Source: Flavimobilis sp052324925 (GTDB taxonomy: Bacteria > Actinomycetota > Actinomycetes > Actinomycetales > Cellulomonadaceae). From it: DNA of 64,000 nt. Position 1 is the first letter of the stretch; each line of letters opens with the position of its first letter. The position numbers and the translations under genes were made by a program. Under the pieces are notes generated by a model, which was given only the letters and a program-made list of their open reading frames with translations, searched no databases and was not told where the DNA came from. The stretch lies in NCBI GenBank assembly GCA_052324925.1, contig JBQPRE010000003.1; one strand, 5' to 3'. Of this stretch, positions 1 through 8,887 are shown piece after piece.

Positions 1-118
1 CCATGCCCCTTGAGGGTGAGAGGCTCCCAGTAGACCACTGGGTCGATAGGCCGGATGTGGAAGCGAGGACGAAAGACTCGTGAAGCTGACCGGTACTAAT
101 AGCCAATGACTTGATACA
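1..118 (+). rRNA. rrl: 23S ribosomal RNA, 3' end (partial)
   Basis: The first ~118 bases match the conserved end of bacterial 23S rRNA, including the GGCCGGATGTGGAAGCG segment and GCTGACCGGTACTAATAG just before the terminal helix. The gene starts upstream of the window, and the exact 3' end cannot be fixed without the 5' partner strand. It is followed by an ordinary ~65-base spacer and the 5S gene, so this is the distal end of an rRNA operon. Confidence 0.93.
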
Positions 119-184
119 ACAATTTCTGCTTGCGTCCACTGTGCGGTTCCCGGGTCATCACCGGTGTGTTGATAACCCAATAGA

Positions 185-303
185 GTTACGGCAGTCATAG
201 CGTGAGGGAAACGCCCGGTCCCATTCCGAACCCGGAAGCTAAGCCTCACAGCGCCGATGGTACTGCCCTGGTGACGGGGTGGGAGAGTAGGACGCTGCCG
301 GAC
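185..303 (+). rRNA. rrf: 5S ribosomal RNA
   Basis: About 119 bases with the actinobacterial 5S layout. A 5' GTTACGGC pairs with the 3' GCTGCCGGAC end. The conserved AACGCCCGG, CATTCCGAACCCGGAAGCTAAG and GCGCCGATGGTACTGC blocks all lie inside. It sits directly before a strong hairpin, as expected for the last gene of an rrn operon. Ends are placed by analogy with Streptomyces 5S and may be off by one or two bases. Confidence 0.95.
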
Positions 304-313
304 ATTCATTCGC

Positions 314-351
314 GAAGGCCCACCCCGTACCGGGGTGGGCCTTCGTCGTTT
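314..351 (+). terminator. rRNA operon terminator hairpin
   Basis: A perfect 14-bp stem, GAAGGCCCACCCCG pairing with CGGGGTGGGCCTTC around a TAC loop, followed by GTCGTTT. It starts 10 bases after the 5S gene. This is the intrinsic-type terminator of the rRNA operon. The following ~170 bases to the next start codon hold no feature I can support. Confidence 0.88.
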
Positions 352-521
352 CCCCCCGTTCAGGTGGCGACTCACGTGATGCGCCCTCGGCTTGCGAGCG
401 CTCCTGTCCGCACTGGGCTGCCGGGGAGAGGTGACGTGCCTGACGACACCGGATCACCACGCGACACCCGCGTGGATGAGACAATGGAACGACAAGTCCA
501 TCGTGGAAGGAACCGACCAAC

Positions 522-2711
522 GTGAACGATCAGCAGGGTGGCGGCGAGCGTCAAGACCGACGCTCCGAACGCGACGACCGCAACAGCCGCGGGAACCGCG
601 ACCACTCCGGACGCGAGGGTCGGTCCAGCGGGCGTCCGAGCGAAGCTCGAGATGCCGGACGTGGTTCGTACGGTCAGCGCGACGGAGGCCCTCGCGGCAA
701 CCGCGAGAGCGGTCCTCGTGAGGGTGGCTTCCGTGGCGGCCGCGATGGTGGAGAGCGTCGTTACGGCGACCGGCCCGCCTTCGGCCAGCGCGACGGCGCT
801 CCCCGCGAAGGTGGTCAGCGTGGTGGCGGACAGCGAGACGGTGGGCGCCCGCCCTACGCTTCCCGTGAGGGTGGCTTCCGTGGCGGCCGCGATGGTGGAG
901 AGCGTCGTTACGGCGACCGGCCCGCCTTCGGCCAGCTAGACGGCGGCTCCCGTGAGGGTGGACGCCCGGCCTATGGGCAGCGTGACGGCGGTCCCCGTGA
1001 GGGTGGCTTCCGTGAGGGTGGCTTCCGCGGTGGACGGGACGGCGCGGCTCGCGGAGGTGCCCCCCGAGAGGGTGGCTTCCGCGGTGGACGCGATGGCGCG
1101 GAGCGTCGGTCCGGAGAGCGCCCTGCCTTTGGCCAGCGTGACGGAGCTTCCCGTGAGGGTGGTTTCCGTGGTGGCCGTGATGGCGGAGAGCGCCGCTACG
1201 GGGACCGGCCCGCCTTCGGCCAGCGCGATGGCGGCTCCCGTGAGGGTGGGCGCCCCGCTTTTGGACAGCGCGATGGCGGTCCCCGCGAGGGTGGCTTCCG
1301 CGGTGGACGGGACGGCGCGGCTCGCGGAGGTGCCCCCCGAGAGGGTGGTTTCCGTGGTGGCCGTGATGGCGGAGAGCGCCGCTACGGGGACCGGCCCGCC
1401 TTCGGCCAGCGCGATGGTGCCCCGCGTGAGGGTGGCTTCCGCGGTGGACGCGATGGCGCGGCTCGCGGAGGTGCCCCCCGTGAGGGTGGACGCCCCGCCT
1501 ATGGTCAGCGTGATGGTGCCCCGCGTGAAGGTGGCTTCCGTGGCGGCCGCGACGGAGCCGGCCGCGATAGCAGCAGCCGACCCAGCGTAGGCCGGCACGA
1601 CAGCGGTGCCCGCGACAGTCGTGCCCGCGACGGCGGTTCCCGTGAGGGTGGCTTCCGTAGCGGACGGCCCGACAGCGGCGCTGTGCGTCGGGATGGACAG
1701 GACGACTCACGTCGCGATGGCTTCCGTGAGGACCGTCGCGAGGTTCCGGTCGGCCCGGAGATCCCCGACGAGGTGACGATCAGTGACCTCGACCGTGAGG
1801 CACGGGCCCACCTGCGTTCGCTCTCCAAGCAGAACGCAGAGACCGTCGGACGCCACCTCGTCATGGTCGCGCGTCTCTTCGACGCTGACCCCGAAGCCGC
1901 CTACGAACACGCCCAGGCGGCCGTCGCTCGCGGCGGACGTGTCGACATCGTGCGCGAGGCAGCAGGCCTCGCGGCCTACCGCACCGAGCGCTACGCCGAG
2001 GCGTTGCGCGAGCTGAGGACGGTCCGCCGCCTCAACGGGTCCTCCGAGCACCTGCCCGTCATGGCAGACTGCGAGCGCGGCCTCGGTCGCCCCGAGCGTG
2101 CCATCGCCCTCGCCCAGACACCCGAGGCAGAGTCCCTCGACGTCGAGACGAAGATCGAGCTCTCGATCGTCGTCGCGGGTGCGCGCATGGACCTCGGCGA
2201 GTCCGACGCGGCACTCGTGACGCTCCGCGAGATCGACGTCACCGGAGTCTCTCGCGTCCAGCACGTCCGCGTGCTCCAGGCGCAGGCCGACATCCTCGAA
2301 GCCCTCGGACGCGACGACGACGCAGCGGCCATGCTCGAGGGCGTCACGCCTGCCGAGCTCGCCGCCGCGGTCGGCGAGATCGAGGTCGACGAAGAAGTTC
2401 TCGTCGTCGACCTCGACGACGTCGACATGCCCGACGACGAGGAGCCAGCCGAGTCGGAGTCCGACGAGGAAGGCTCCAACGACGAGGGCTCCGACCGGAA
2501 GGAGCTCGCCGTCGAGGACGCGCCGGGCAGCGACTCGGACGACGTCGTAGCGGATGCCGAGCCGACGGACGACGTGGCCGACAGCGCCGAGACCGACGCC
2601 GCGGTCGCCGAGGGGGCGCTCGACGCCTCGGCCACGGCCGAGGTGACCGACGCGGTCGCCTCCGACGCACAGGCATCGGACTCGGGTGACGACGCGGAGG
2701 AGCGTGCATGA
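522..2711 (+). CDS. RGG-repeat and TPR-domain protein
   Basis: A 729-residue protein starting at a GTG preceded by GGAAGGA at good spacing. Residues ~1-65 are Arg/Asp/Gly-rich. Residues ~67-350 are an array with nine copies of GGFRGGRDG spaced by units such as GERRYGDRPAFGQRDG. Residues ~410-605 are all-helical TPR-like repeats with alternating Ala/Leu/Tyr. The last ~110 residues are strongly acidic (Asp/Glu/Ser/Ala). RGG arrays typically bind RNA and promote condensation; the TPR part suggests a protein partner. It overlaps the HAD gene by ATGA and occupies the place of M. tuberculosis Rv1691, a TPR-type hypothetical protein. The RGG part is an accessory N-terminus on that family. Function is not known; RNA binding is inference. 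Confidence 0.88.
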   Translation: MNDQQGGGERQDRRSERDDRNSRGNRDHSGREGRSSGRPSEARDAGRGSYGQRDGGPRGNRESGPREGGFRGGRDGGERRYGDRPAFGQRDGAPREGGQRGGGQRDGGRPPYASREGGFRGGRDGGERRYGDRPAFGQLDGGSREGGRPAYGQRDGGPREGGFREGGFRGGRDGAARGGAPREGGFRGGRDGAERRSGERPAFGQRDGASREGGFRGGRDGGERRYGDRPAFGQRDGGSREGGRPAFGQRDGGPREGGFRGGRDGAARGGAPREGGFRGGRDGGERRYGDRPAFGQRDGAPREGGFRGGRDGAARGGAPREGGRPAYGQRDGAPREGGFRGGRDGAGRDSSSRPSVGRHDSGARDSRARDGGSREGGFRSGRPDSGAVRRDGQDDSRRDGFREDRREVPVGPEIPDEVTISDLDREARAHLRSLSKQNAETVGRHLVMVARLFDADPEAAYEHAQAAVARGGRVDIVREAAGLAAYRTERYAEALRELRTVRRLNGSSEHLPVMADCERGLGRPERAIALAQTPEAESLDVETKIELSIVVAGARMDLGESDAALVTLREIDVTGVSRVQHVRVLQAQADILEALGRDDDAAAMLEGVTPAELAAAVGEIEVDEEVLVVDLDDVDMPDDEEPAESESDEEGSNDEGSDRKELAVEDAPGSDSDDVVADAEPTDDVADSAETDAAVAEGALDASATAEVTDAVASDAQASDSGDDAEERA
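720..1560 (+). repeat. degenerate in-frame tandem repeats encoding the RGG array
   Basis: Imperfect direct repeats built on a GTGAGGGTGGCTTCCG-type core and a GGCGACCGGCCCGCCTTCGG-type core recur through this stretch. Units are multiples of 3 bp and differ mostly at synonymous sites, so the reading frame is kept. The strong periodicity leaves all frames and the antisense strand nearly free of stops, producing long spurious ORFs. Such DNA is prone to slippage and to copy-number differences between strains. Confidence 0.85.
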
Positions 2712-3739
2712 GCGCGGGCCTCATCGGTTCGGACGCGCCGCTCGCTGAGGCATTCGACCTCGCACTGGTCGACCTCGACGGCGTCGCCTACCGCGGTCAC
2801 GAGCCCATCGACCATGCGGCAGAGGGCCTCACGGGTGCGCGGGAGCGCGGGATGCACCTCGTCTTTGTGACGAACAACGCCTCTCGCGAGCCCGAGGACG
2901 TCGCAGGGCAGCTCACGGCCCTCGACATCCCGACCGTCGCCAGCGACGTCATGACGGCGGCCCAAGCCGCCGCCCAGGTCCTTGCGTCCCGGCTCCAGCC
3001 GGGCGCGAAGGTCCTCGTCGTCGGGGGCGCTGGCCTACGCACTGCGGTGCTCGGGGTCGGCATGACGATCGTCGAGTCTGCCGACGACAAGCCGGACGCG
3101 GTCGTTCAGGGCTTTGCCCCCGACCTCGCGTGGCGGGACCTTGCCGAAGCGGCCTACGCGGTCGGCGCAGGTGCCTGGTTCGTCGCGTCCAACCGCGACC
3201 TTTCGCTCCCGACGGCGCGAGGCTACGCGCCCGGCAACGGCGCCCTCGTGGGCGCCGTCGTCGCCGCGACGGGCGTCGAGCCCGACTCCGCGGGCAAGCC
3301 GTCCCCGCGGATGTACGAGCTCGCCGTCGAACGTGTCGGTGGCGCGCGGCCGCTCGTCGTCGGCGACCGGCTCGACACCGACCTCGCGGGAGCACGCTCG
3401 GGCGGGTACGTCGGGCTGCACGTGCTCACGGGCGTGAGCACCGCGCGCGACGACATCCTCGCGGAACCGCACCTCCGTCCGCACCTCATCGGGGAGGACC
3501 TCCGCTCCCTGCTCGTCGCACACCCGGAGCCCGTGCTCCACGACGGGTGGTGGACGAGCCGCGGGATCGCAGCACGCGTGAGCGGCGGAGCCCTCGAGCT
3601 CGACGACACGCACCCAGAAGCAGGCGCCGAGCCGGTCGACCTCGTCCGCGCGGCATGCGCAGCGGCCTGGGCATCGGCCGACGCCGGCGCCCCGCTCGAC
3701 CCGGCCGCCGTGCCCGACCTGCCCGTCGGCAGCCACTAG
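2708..3739 (+). CDS. HAD-superfamily phosphatase (Rv1692-like, glycerol-3-phosphate phosphatase type)
   Basis: A 343-residue HAD phosphatase of the NagD/IIA subclass. All four motifs are visible: DLDG with nucleophile Asp22 and Asp24, TNN near residue 55, the motif III lysine in GKPSPRM, and GDRLDTD for Mg2+. The C-terminal ~80 residues form an extra domain seen in the actinobacterial family. Its M. tuberculosis counterpart Rv1692 dephosphorylates glycerol 3-phosphate and recycles polar heads of glycerophospholipids. The ATG overlaps the stop of the RGG/TPR gene, so the two are co-translated. A strong hairpin follows it at once, ending the first transcription unit. Confidence 0.85.
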   Translation: MSAGLIGSDAPLAEAFDLALVDLDGVAYRGHEPIDHAAEGLTGARERGMHLVFVTNNASREPEDVAGQLTALDIPTVASDVMTAAQAAAQVLASRLQPGAKVLVVGGAGLRTAVLGVGMTIVESADDKPDAVVQGFAPDLAWRDLAEAAYAVGAGAWFVASNRDLSLPTARGYAPGNGALVGAVVAATGVEPDSAGKPSPRMYELAVERVGGARPLVVGDRLDTDLAGARSGGYVGLHVLTGVSTARDDILAEPHLRPHLIGEDLRSLLVAHPEPVLHDGWWTSRGIAARVSGGALELDDTHPEAGAEPVDLVRAACAAAWASADAGAPLDPAAVPDLPVGSH

Positions 3740-3750
3740 ACGCGACGATG

Positions 3751-3790
3751 ACGGCCCTGTACCCACAGCATCGCGGGTGCAGGGCCGTTT
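3751..3790 (+). terminator. hairpin terminator after HAD phosphatase gene
   Basis: ACGGCCCTGTACCC pairs with GGGTGCAGGGCCGT (14 bp, one G-U pair) around a 10-base loop and is followed by TT. It starts 12 bases after the stop codon. A TAGCGT -10-like hexamer at 3805-3810 then begins the next transcription unit. Confidence 0.8.
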
Positions 3791-3865
3791 CTCGCGACGT
3801 CCGCTAGCGTGGACGCGCGAGACACGCCACGCGCGAGACACACCACGCGAGAGGACACCCAGACG

Positions 3866-4036
3866 ATGAGCGACGGCCCCACCGGCGACGCGACGGTCGA
3901 CGCTGCGCTCGCCCCGCTCGTGCACCTTGCGCAGCGCCCCCTCGCCGACCACCCCGACGTGCTCGACGATCTCCACCAAACCTTGCACAGCCACCTCGTC
4001 GACGAGCCCACGGACGAGGCGCACCCCCAACCGTGA
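3866..4036 (+). CDS. small conserved protein (Rv1693-like position)
   Basis: A 56-residue acidic protein. The ATG at 3866 has GAGAGGAC upstream; an upstream ATG at 3809 only adds a low-quality extension encoded by a GCGAGACAC repeat. The central part, VDAALAPLVHLAQRPLADH, then an aspartate/leucine/histidine-rich helix looks like a helical hairpin. M. tuberculosis has a 58-residue hypothetical protein, Rv1693, in exactly this slot between the phosphatase and tlyA, so size and position agree. The stop overlaps the tlyA GTG start, implying translational coupling. Function unknown; it could be a TlyA partner but nothing in the sequence proves it. Confidence 0.72.
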   Translation: MSDGPTGDATVDAALAPLVHLAQRPLADHPDVLDDLHQTLHSHLVDEPTDEAHPQP

Positions 4037-4995
4037 ACGCCCCCGAGAACACGCCCCGTGCGATCGCACCGGCCCCCGACGGTCCCGCCCCCACGACCGG
4101 TGCCGCACCCCTCGTCGACGCCCGGCTCGACGTCGCGCTCGTCGCCCGCGGACTTGCCCGCTCGCGAGCCCGCGCGGTCCAGAACATCAGGGACGGCCGC
4201 GTGCGCGTCGACGGCATGATCGCCTCGCGGCCCGCCCAGCTCGTCGCACCGCACGCACAGGTGACGGTCGACGACGCACCCGACGACGAGCTCGTCTCCA
4301 GGGCGGGCGGTAAGCTCGCCGGTGCGCTCGCCGCCCTCGACCGTCTCGCCGCAACAGGCGTGCCGACACCGGATCCTCGCGACCTCGACTGCCTCGACGT
4401 CGGTGCCTCGACGGGCGGCTTCACGCAGGTTCTCCTCGAGCGAGGAGCGCGCGCGGTCGCCGCAATCGACGTCGGCCACGATCAGCTCGTCCACGAGCTG
4501 CGAACCGACCCCCGCGTCACGGTGCGCGAAGGCCTCAACGCGAGGGAGCTGAAGGCCGCCGACCTCCCGTTCGCGCCGGGCCTCGTCGTCGCTGACCTCT
4601 CGTTCATCTCGCTCACCCTCGTCCTGGCCGCGATCCGTCAAGCAGCTCCGGACGCTGACCTCCTGCTCATGGTCAAGCCCCAGTTCGAGGTCGGGCGCGG
4701 CCGGGTCGGCCGCGGCGGCGTCGTCCGGGACCCAGCGGCTCACGTGAGCGCGGTCCTCGACGTCGTCGAGTGCGGCGCTCGCCACGGTGCGCGACTGCGC
4801 GGCGTCGTCGCCTCTGCCGTCCCAGGACCTGCAGGCAACCGAGAGTTCTTCTGCTGGTTCGCTCCCGACGCACCTCACGACCCGGCCGCGGCGCGCGCGG
4901 ACGCGGAGCCGTCGGTGAGCGCCGCAGTGGCAGACTCGACCGCGACGACCGTCCACACGGTCCCCGTACCTCCCACGACCGAAGCTGGACGGTGA
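4033..4995 (+). CDS. tlyA: TlyA-type rRNA 2'-O-methyltransferase
   Basis: A 320-residue protein with an N-terminal S4 RNA-binding domain (residues ~32-85, RLDVALVARGLARSRARA) followed by an FtsJ/RrmJ-type SAM methyltransferase. The SAM site is LDVGASTGGFTQVLLERG, with LVVADLSFISL and MVKPQFEVGRGRVG beyond it. In mycobacteria TlyA 2'-O-methylates C1409 of 16S and C1920 of 23S rRNA and thereby sets capreomycin sensitivity. The family is usually ~270 residues; here there is a proline-rich 30-residue N-terminal stretch, so the true start may be later, and a ~30-residue Ala/Thr/Asp-rich tail. The GTG start overlaps the preceding stop. It is part of the tlyA-nadK-recN-steA run. Confidence 0.93.
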   Translation: MNAPENTPRAIAPAPDGPAPTTGAAPLVDARLDVALVARGLARSRARAVQNIRDGRVRVDGMIASRPAQLVAPHAQVTVDDAPDDELVSRAGGKLAGALAALDRLAATGVPTPDPRDLDCLDVGASTGGFTQVLLERGARAVAAIDVGHDQLVHELRTDPRVTVREGLNARELKAADLPFAPGLVVADLSFISLTLVLAAIRQAAPDADLLLMVKPQFEVGRGRVGRGGVVRDPAAHVSAVLDVVECGARHGARLRGVVASAVPGPAGNREFFCWFAPDAPHDPAAARADAEPSVSAAVADSTATTVHTVPVPPTTEAGR

Positions 4996-4999
4996 GCAC

Positions 5000-5938
5000 A
5001 TGACCCGCACCGCGATCGTCGTCGCCCACGGAGGGCGGCCCGAGGCGCTCGTCGCACTGCGTGAGACGCGCCACGAGCTCGAGGCCGCAGGCTTTGACGT
5101 CGTCCTTCACGACGACCACGAGCATCTGCCGGTCCACGGCGACCTCGAAGGCAGCCGGGGCGAGAACGTCGCCGACGCCGAGATCGTCGTCGTGCTGGGC
5201 GGCGACGGCACGATCCTGCGCGCCGCCGAGCTCACCCGCGGGACGACCGTGCCGATCCTCGGCGTCAATCTCGGCCACGTCGGGTTCCTCGCGGAGTCTG
5301 AGCGCGAGAACCTCCGGGCTGCGGTGCAGCGCATCGGAGCGTGCGACTACGAGGTCGAGGAGCGGGGGATCGTCGAGGTCGCCGTCCGCACCCCGCAAGG
5401 CGAGACCCTGACAGGGTGGGCGCTCAACGAGGCGACCGTCGAGAAAGCCGACCGTGAACGCATGATCGAGGTCGTCGTCGAGGTCGACGGACGGCCCCTG
5501 TCGTCGTTCGGGTGCGACGGGGTCATCGTCGCGACCTCCACCGGGTCGACCGCCCACGCCTTCTCCGCCGGCGGTCCCGTCGTCTGGCCCGACGTCGACG
5601 CGATGCTGCTCGTCCCGCTCGCCGCCCACGCACTGTTCGCGCGCCCGCTCGTCGTCGGACCACGCTCCGCCTTCGCGATCGAGGTCGTCCCCGCGTCCCA
5701 GGCCTCGGGAGTGCTCACGCTCGACGGGCGCCGACGCGTCGACGTCGCACCCGGGTCCCGCATCGAGGTCACGCTCGGGAGCGAACGCGTGCGCCTCGCT
5801 CGTCTCACCCATGCGCCCTTCAGCGACCGGCTCGTCAACAAGTTCGACCTGCCCGTCGTCGGCTGGCGTGGAGCCGCCCGCGCCGCGGCCGCCTCGCAGC
5901 GCGCCACGAGCCCCCGCACAGCCCACCAGGAGGCATGA
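5000..5938 (+). CDS. nadK: NAD kinase
   Basis: A 312-residue ATP/polyphosphate NAD kinase, making NADP+ from NAD+. The diacylglycerol-kinase-like GGDGT motif is at residues 67-71. The NAD-binding NEATVEK and the glycine-rich CDGVIVATSTGSTAHAFSAG lie near residues 150 and 175. It sits four bases after tlyA and its stop overlaps recN, the same order as Rv1694-Rv1696. Length is normal for the family. Confidence 0.96.
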   Translation: MTRTAIVVAHGGRPEALVALRETRHELEAAGFDVVLHDDHEHLPVHGDLEGSRGENVADAEIVVVLGGDGTILRAAELTRGTTVPILGVNLGHVGFLAESERENLRAAVQRIGACDYEVEERGIVEVAVRTPQGETLTGWALNEATVEKADRERMIEVVVEVDGRPLSSFGCDGVIVATSTGSTAHAFSAGGPVVWPDVDAMLLVPLAAHALFARPLVVGPRSAFAIEVVPASQASGVLTLDGRRRVDVAPGSRIEVTLGSERVRLARLTHAPFSDRLVNKFDLPVVGWRGAARAAAASQRATSPRTAHQEA

Positions 5939-7644
5939 GCGTGCTCGAGGAGATCTCGCTCGAAAACATCGGCGTCATCACGCACGCCCGCATCCCGCTC
6001 GCGCCCGGCCTCACAGCCATCACGGGCGAGACAGGAGCCGGCAAGACCATGCTCCTCACGGGCCTCGACCTGCTCATGGGTGGCAAGGCCGATCCCGGCC
6101 GCGTGCGCACGGGAACAGAGCGAGCCGCCGCGGAGGGCACCTTCGTGCTCGCCCCGGGCGCGCCTGCGCGCGAGCGCGTCGCCGATGCCGGCGGAGAGCT
6201 CGACGACGACGGCACGCTCGTCGTGCTGCGCACGGTTGCCGCAGCCGGCCGCTCCCGCGCGCACCTCGGCGGACGCACCGTGCCCCAGACCGTCCTCGCC
6301 GAGATCGCGGGCGAGCTCGTCACCGTCCACGGGCAGGCGGACCAGCTCCGGCTGCGATCACCACGCCGGCAGCGCGAAGCCCTTGACGCCTACCTAGGAC
6401 GCGACCACCTCGCGCTCCTCGAGCGCTACCGCGACGCCTGGGCGGAGCGCACCGCGGTCGGGGAAGAAGCCGCACGCCTCGTGGCCGAGCGGGACGACCG
6501 GGCCCGCGAGGCCGAGCTGCTCCGCCTGGGCCTCACCGAGATCGAGCGTGTCGAACCGCGTGCAGGCGAGGACACCGAGCTCGACATGCTCGTCGAGCGA
6601 CTGAGCAACGTCGAGGAGATCCGAGCCGGCGCAGCCGACGCGCACGCGACGCTCGTCGGCGACGACAGCGGTGACGACCGCCCCCACGTCATCTCGCTCG
6701 TCGACCACGCGCGCCGGGCCCTCGAGCACGCGGGCGAGCACGACCCAGCCCTCGCGGACCTCGCCGAGCGGATCGCCGAGGCCGGCTATGCGCTCGCCGA
6801 GGTCGGAACGGAACTCTCGTCCCACCTCGCGGGACTCGAGGCCGACCCCGCCGCGCTCGAACGCGCTCATGAGCGGCGCGCCCAGCTCACGGGCCTCACC
6901 CGGTCGTACGGGCAGGATGCGGCCGCAGTGCTCGAGTGGGCGTCCCACGCGGGCCTGCGCCTGCTCGAGCTCGAAGGAGGCGACGAGCGGCTCGTCGCGT
7001 TGCGCGAACGACGCGACGCGCTCGACGCGCTCCTCGCCGACATGTCCGCTGACCTGGGCGAGGCACGGCGACGCGGCGCGAACGTCTTCGCAGACGACGT
7101 CACAGCCGAGCTCGACGGGCTCGCGATGGCAGGCGCGAGCCTCCTCGTCGACGTCGCCGACACCGAGCTGGGGCCCTACGGCGCCAACGAGGTGACGATC
7201 TCGCTCGTCCCGCACGCGGGCGCCCCCGCGAGCCCCTTGGGCCGCGGTGCCTCGGGCGGTGAGCTCTCACGCGTCATGCTCGCGGTCGAGGTTGTCCTCG
7301 CCGCGAGCCGCTCGGGAGAGACCCCGTCATTCGTCTTCGACGAGATCGACGCAGGGATCGGCGGCCGCGCTGCGCTCGAGGTCGGAGCACGACTGGCCCG
7401 GCTCGCTCGCGACGCACAGGTCATCGTCGTCACCCACCTTGCGCAGGTCGCGGCATACGCCGACCAGCACGTCGTTGTGACAAAATCGACAGCCGCCGAC
7501 GGCGACGTCGTCACCCAGTCCGACGTCCGCACGGTCGTCGGGGACGAACGCCTCGCCGAGCTGGCTCGCATGCTGTCGGGGCAGGACTCTGACACGGCGC
7601 GCGCACACGCGGCGGAGCTTCTCCGCAGCACTGTCGTGGGATGA
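5935..7644 (+). CDS. recN: DNA repair protein RecN
   Basis: A 569-residue SMC-like ATPase acting in double-strand break repair. Walker A GETGAGKT is at residues 31-38, the signature RGASGGELSRVMLA near 440, and Walker B FVFDEIDAGIGG near 465, followed by the VVTHLAQVAA switch. The middle is coiled coil with short arms. The start at 5935 has AGGAGG at ideal spacing and overlaps the nadK stop (ATGA); the frame stays open upstream but that part is the shadow of nadK. No SOS box is visible just upstream, so any damage control must act at the operon promoter. Confidence 0.95.
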   Translation: MSVLEEISLENIGVITHARIPLAPGLTAITGETGAGKTMLLTGLDLLMGGKADPGRVRTGTERAAAEGTFVLAPGAPARERVADAGGELDDDGTLVVLRTVAAAGRSRAHLGGRTVPQTVLAEIAGELVTVHGQADQLRLRSPRRQREALDAYLGRDHLALLERYRDAWAERTAVGEEAARLVAERDDRAREAELLRLGLTEIERVEPRAGEDTELDMLVERLSNVEEIRAGAADAHATLVGDDSGDDRPHVISLVDHARRALEHAGEHDPALADLAERIAEAGYALAEVGTELSSHLAGLEADPAALERAHERRAQLTGLTRSYGQDAAAVLEWASHAGLRLLELEGGDERLVALRERRDALDALLADMSADLGEARRRGANVFADDVTAELDGLAMAGASLLVDVADTELGPYGANEVTISLVPHAGAPASPLGRGASGGELSRVMLAVEVVLAASRSGETPSFVFDEIDAGIGGRAALEVGARLARLARDAQVIVVTHLAQVAAYADQHVVVTKSTAADGDVVTQSDVRTVVGDERLAELARMLSGQDSDTARAHAAELLRSTVVG

Positions 7645-8837
7645 TGACCGCGATGAAACTCAGCTTCCGTCGGGGTGAGCCCCCCGAAATCGCCCCCGGC
7701 ATCTACGGCCCCGTTCGCGTCGATGCGCGCACGAAGGACCTCACGAAGCGCCTGCGCCCCGGCGACATCGCGGTCATCGACCACCTCGACATCGACCGCG
7801 TCGCCGCCGAGGCGCTCGTCGCCGCGCGCCCGTCAGCAGTTCTCAACGCCGCGCGCTCAATCTCCGGCCGTTACCCCAACCTCGGCCCCGAGATTCTCGT
7901 CGCCGCCGGGATCCCGCTCATCGACGATCTCGGCCCCGACATCATGTCGATGCCCGAGGGACGCAAGGTCCGCGTCGAGGACGCCTCGGTCTTCCTCGGC
8001 GACGCCTTCGTCGCCGAGGGCGTGGCGCAGGATGGCGAGAGCATCACGGCGGCCCTCACGGAGGCGCGCGAGGGACTGTCCTCGCAGCTCGAGTCGTTCG
8101 CGGCCAACACGATGGACTACCTGCGTCGCGAGCGCGAGCTTCTGCTCGACGGCGTGGGCGTTCCCCAGATCCGCACGTCGATCGAAGGCCGCCAGGTCCT
8201 CATCGTCGTGCGCGGGTACCACTACCGTGAAGACCTCGCGACGCTCCGGCCCTACGTCCGTGAGTTCCGGCCGATCCTCATCGGTGTCGACGGGGGCGCC
8301 GACGCGATCCTCGACGAGGGCTGGAAGCCCGACCTCATCGTCGGGGACATGGACTCGGTCTCGGACAAGGCACTGACGAGCGGCGCCGAAGTCGTCGTGC
8401 ACGCCTACCGGGACGGGCAGGCGCCCGGTCTCGACCGCGTCGAGCGGCTCGGCGTCCAGCACGTCGTCTTCCCCGCGACCGGAACGAGCGAAGACGTCGC
8501 CATGCTGCTCGCCGACGACAAGGGTGCCGAGGTGATCGTCGCAGTCGGCACGCACGTCACACTCGTCGAGTTCCTCGACAAGGGACGCTCCGGCATGGCC
8601 TCCACCTTCCTCACGCGGCTGCGTGTCGGCGGCAAGCTCGTCGATGCCAAGGGAGTCTCACGCCTCTATCGCCAGCGCATCTCCAACGCGCAGCTGACGA
8701 TGCTCGTCGTCGCGGGCCTCGTCGCGCTCGTCGTCGCCCTGCTCTCGACCGCCGCCGGCCAAACCCTCTTCGGACTCGCCGGCGCACGCGTCGACGACGT
8801 CTGGAGCTGGTTCGTCGGGCTCTTCGCCGGGCCCTGA
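7641..8837 (+). CDS. steA: SteA-like cytokinetic ring / thiamine pyrophosphokinase-fold protein
   Basis: A 398-residue protein matching the Rv1697/SteA family. It has a soluble region ending in a thiamin-pyrophosphokinase-like fold (VGVDGGADAILDEGWKPDLI, VGDMDSVSD) and one C-terminal transmembrane helix (residues ~350-375). The conserved SGRYPNLGPEILVAAGIPLI block is present. In Corynebacterium glutamicum, SteA and SteB together recruit the amidase-activation machinery for daughter-cell separation. The ATG at 7641 overlaps the recN stop; in-frame ATGs at 7644 and 7653 are possible, and 7653 best fits the mycobacterial N-terminus. SteB follows 50 bases downstream. Confidence 0.88.
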   Translation: MMTAMKLSFRRGEPPEIAPGIYGPVRVDARTKDLTKRLRPGDIAVIDHLDIDRVAAEALVAARPSAVLNAARSISGRYPNLGPEILVAAGIPLIDDLGPDIMSMPEGRKVRVEDASVFLGDAFVAEGVAQDGESITAALTEAREGLSSQLESFAANTMDYLRRERELLLDGVGVPQIRTSIEGRQVLIVVRGYHYREDLATLRPYVREFRPILIGVDGGADAILDEGWKPDLIVGDMDSVSDKALTSGAEVVVHAYRDGQAPGLDRVERLGVQHVVFPATGTSEDVAMLLADDKGAEVIVAVGTHVTLVEFLDKGRSGMASTFLTRLRVGGKLVDAKGVSRLYRQRISNAQLTMLVVAGLVALVVALLSTAAGQTLFGLAGARVDDVWSWFVGLFAGP

Positions 8838-8887
8838 GCCCACCCCGCCGTGCCGCACCGCCCATCGACCCGAGGACTCCTCCCGCT

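Noticed and set aside
454..1710. A 418-residue His/Arg-rich open frame on the minus strand across the RGG gene.
   Set aside because: It is the antisense of the in-frame DNA repeats; its composition (HRHGSHPHG units) comes from the repeat, and no ribosome site or family match is seen.
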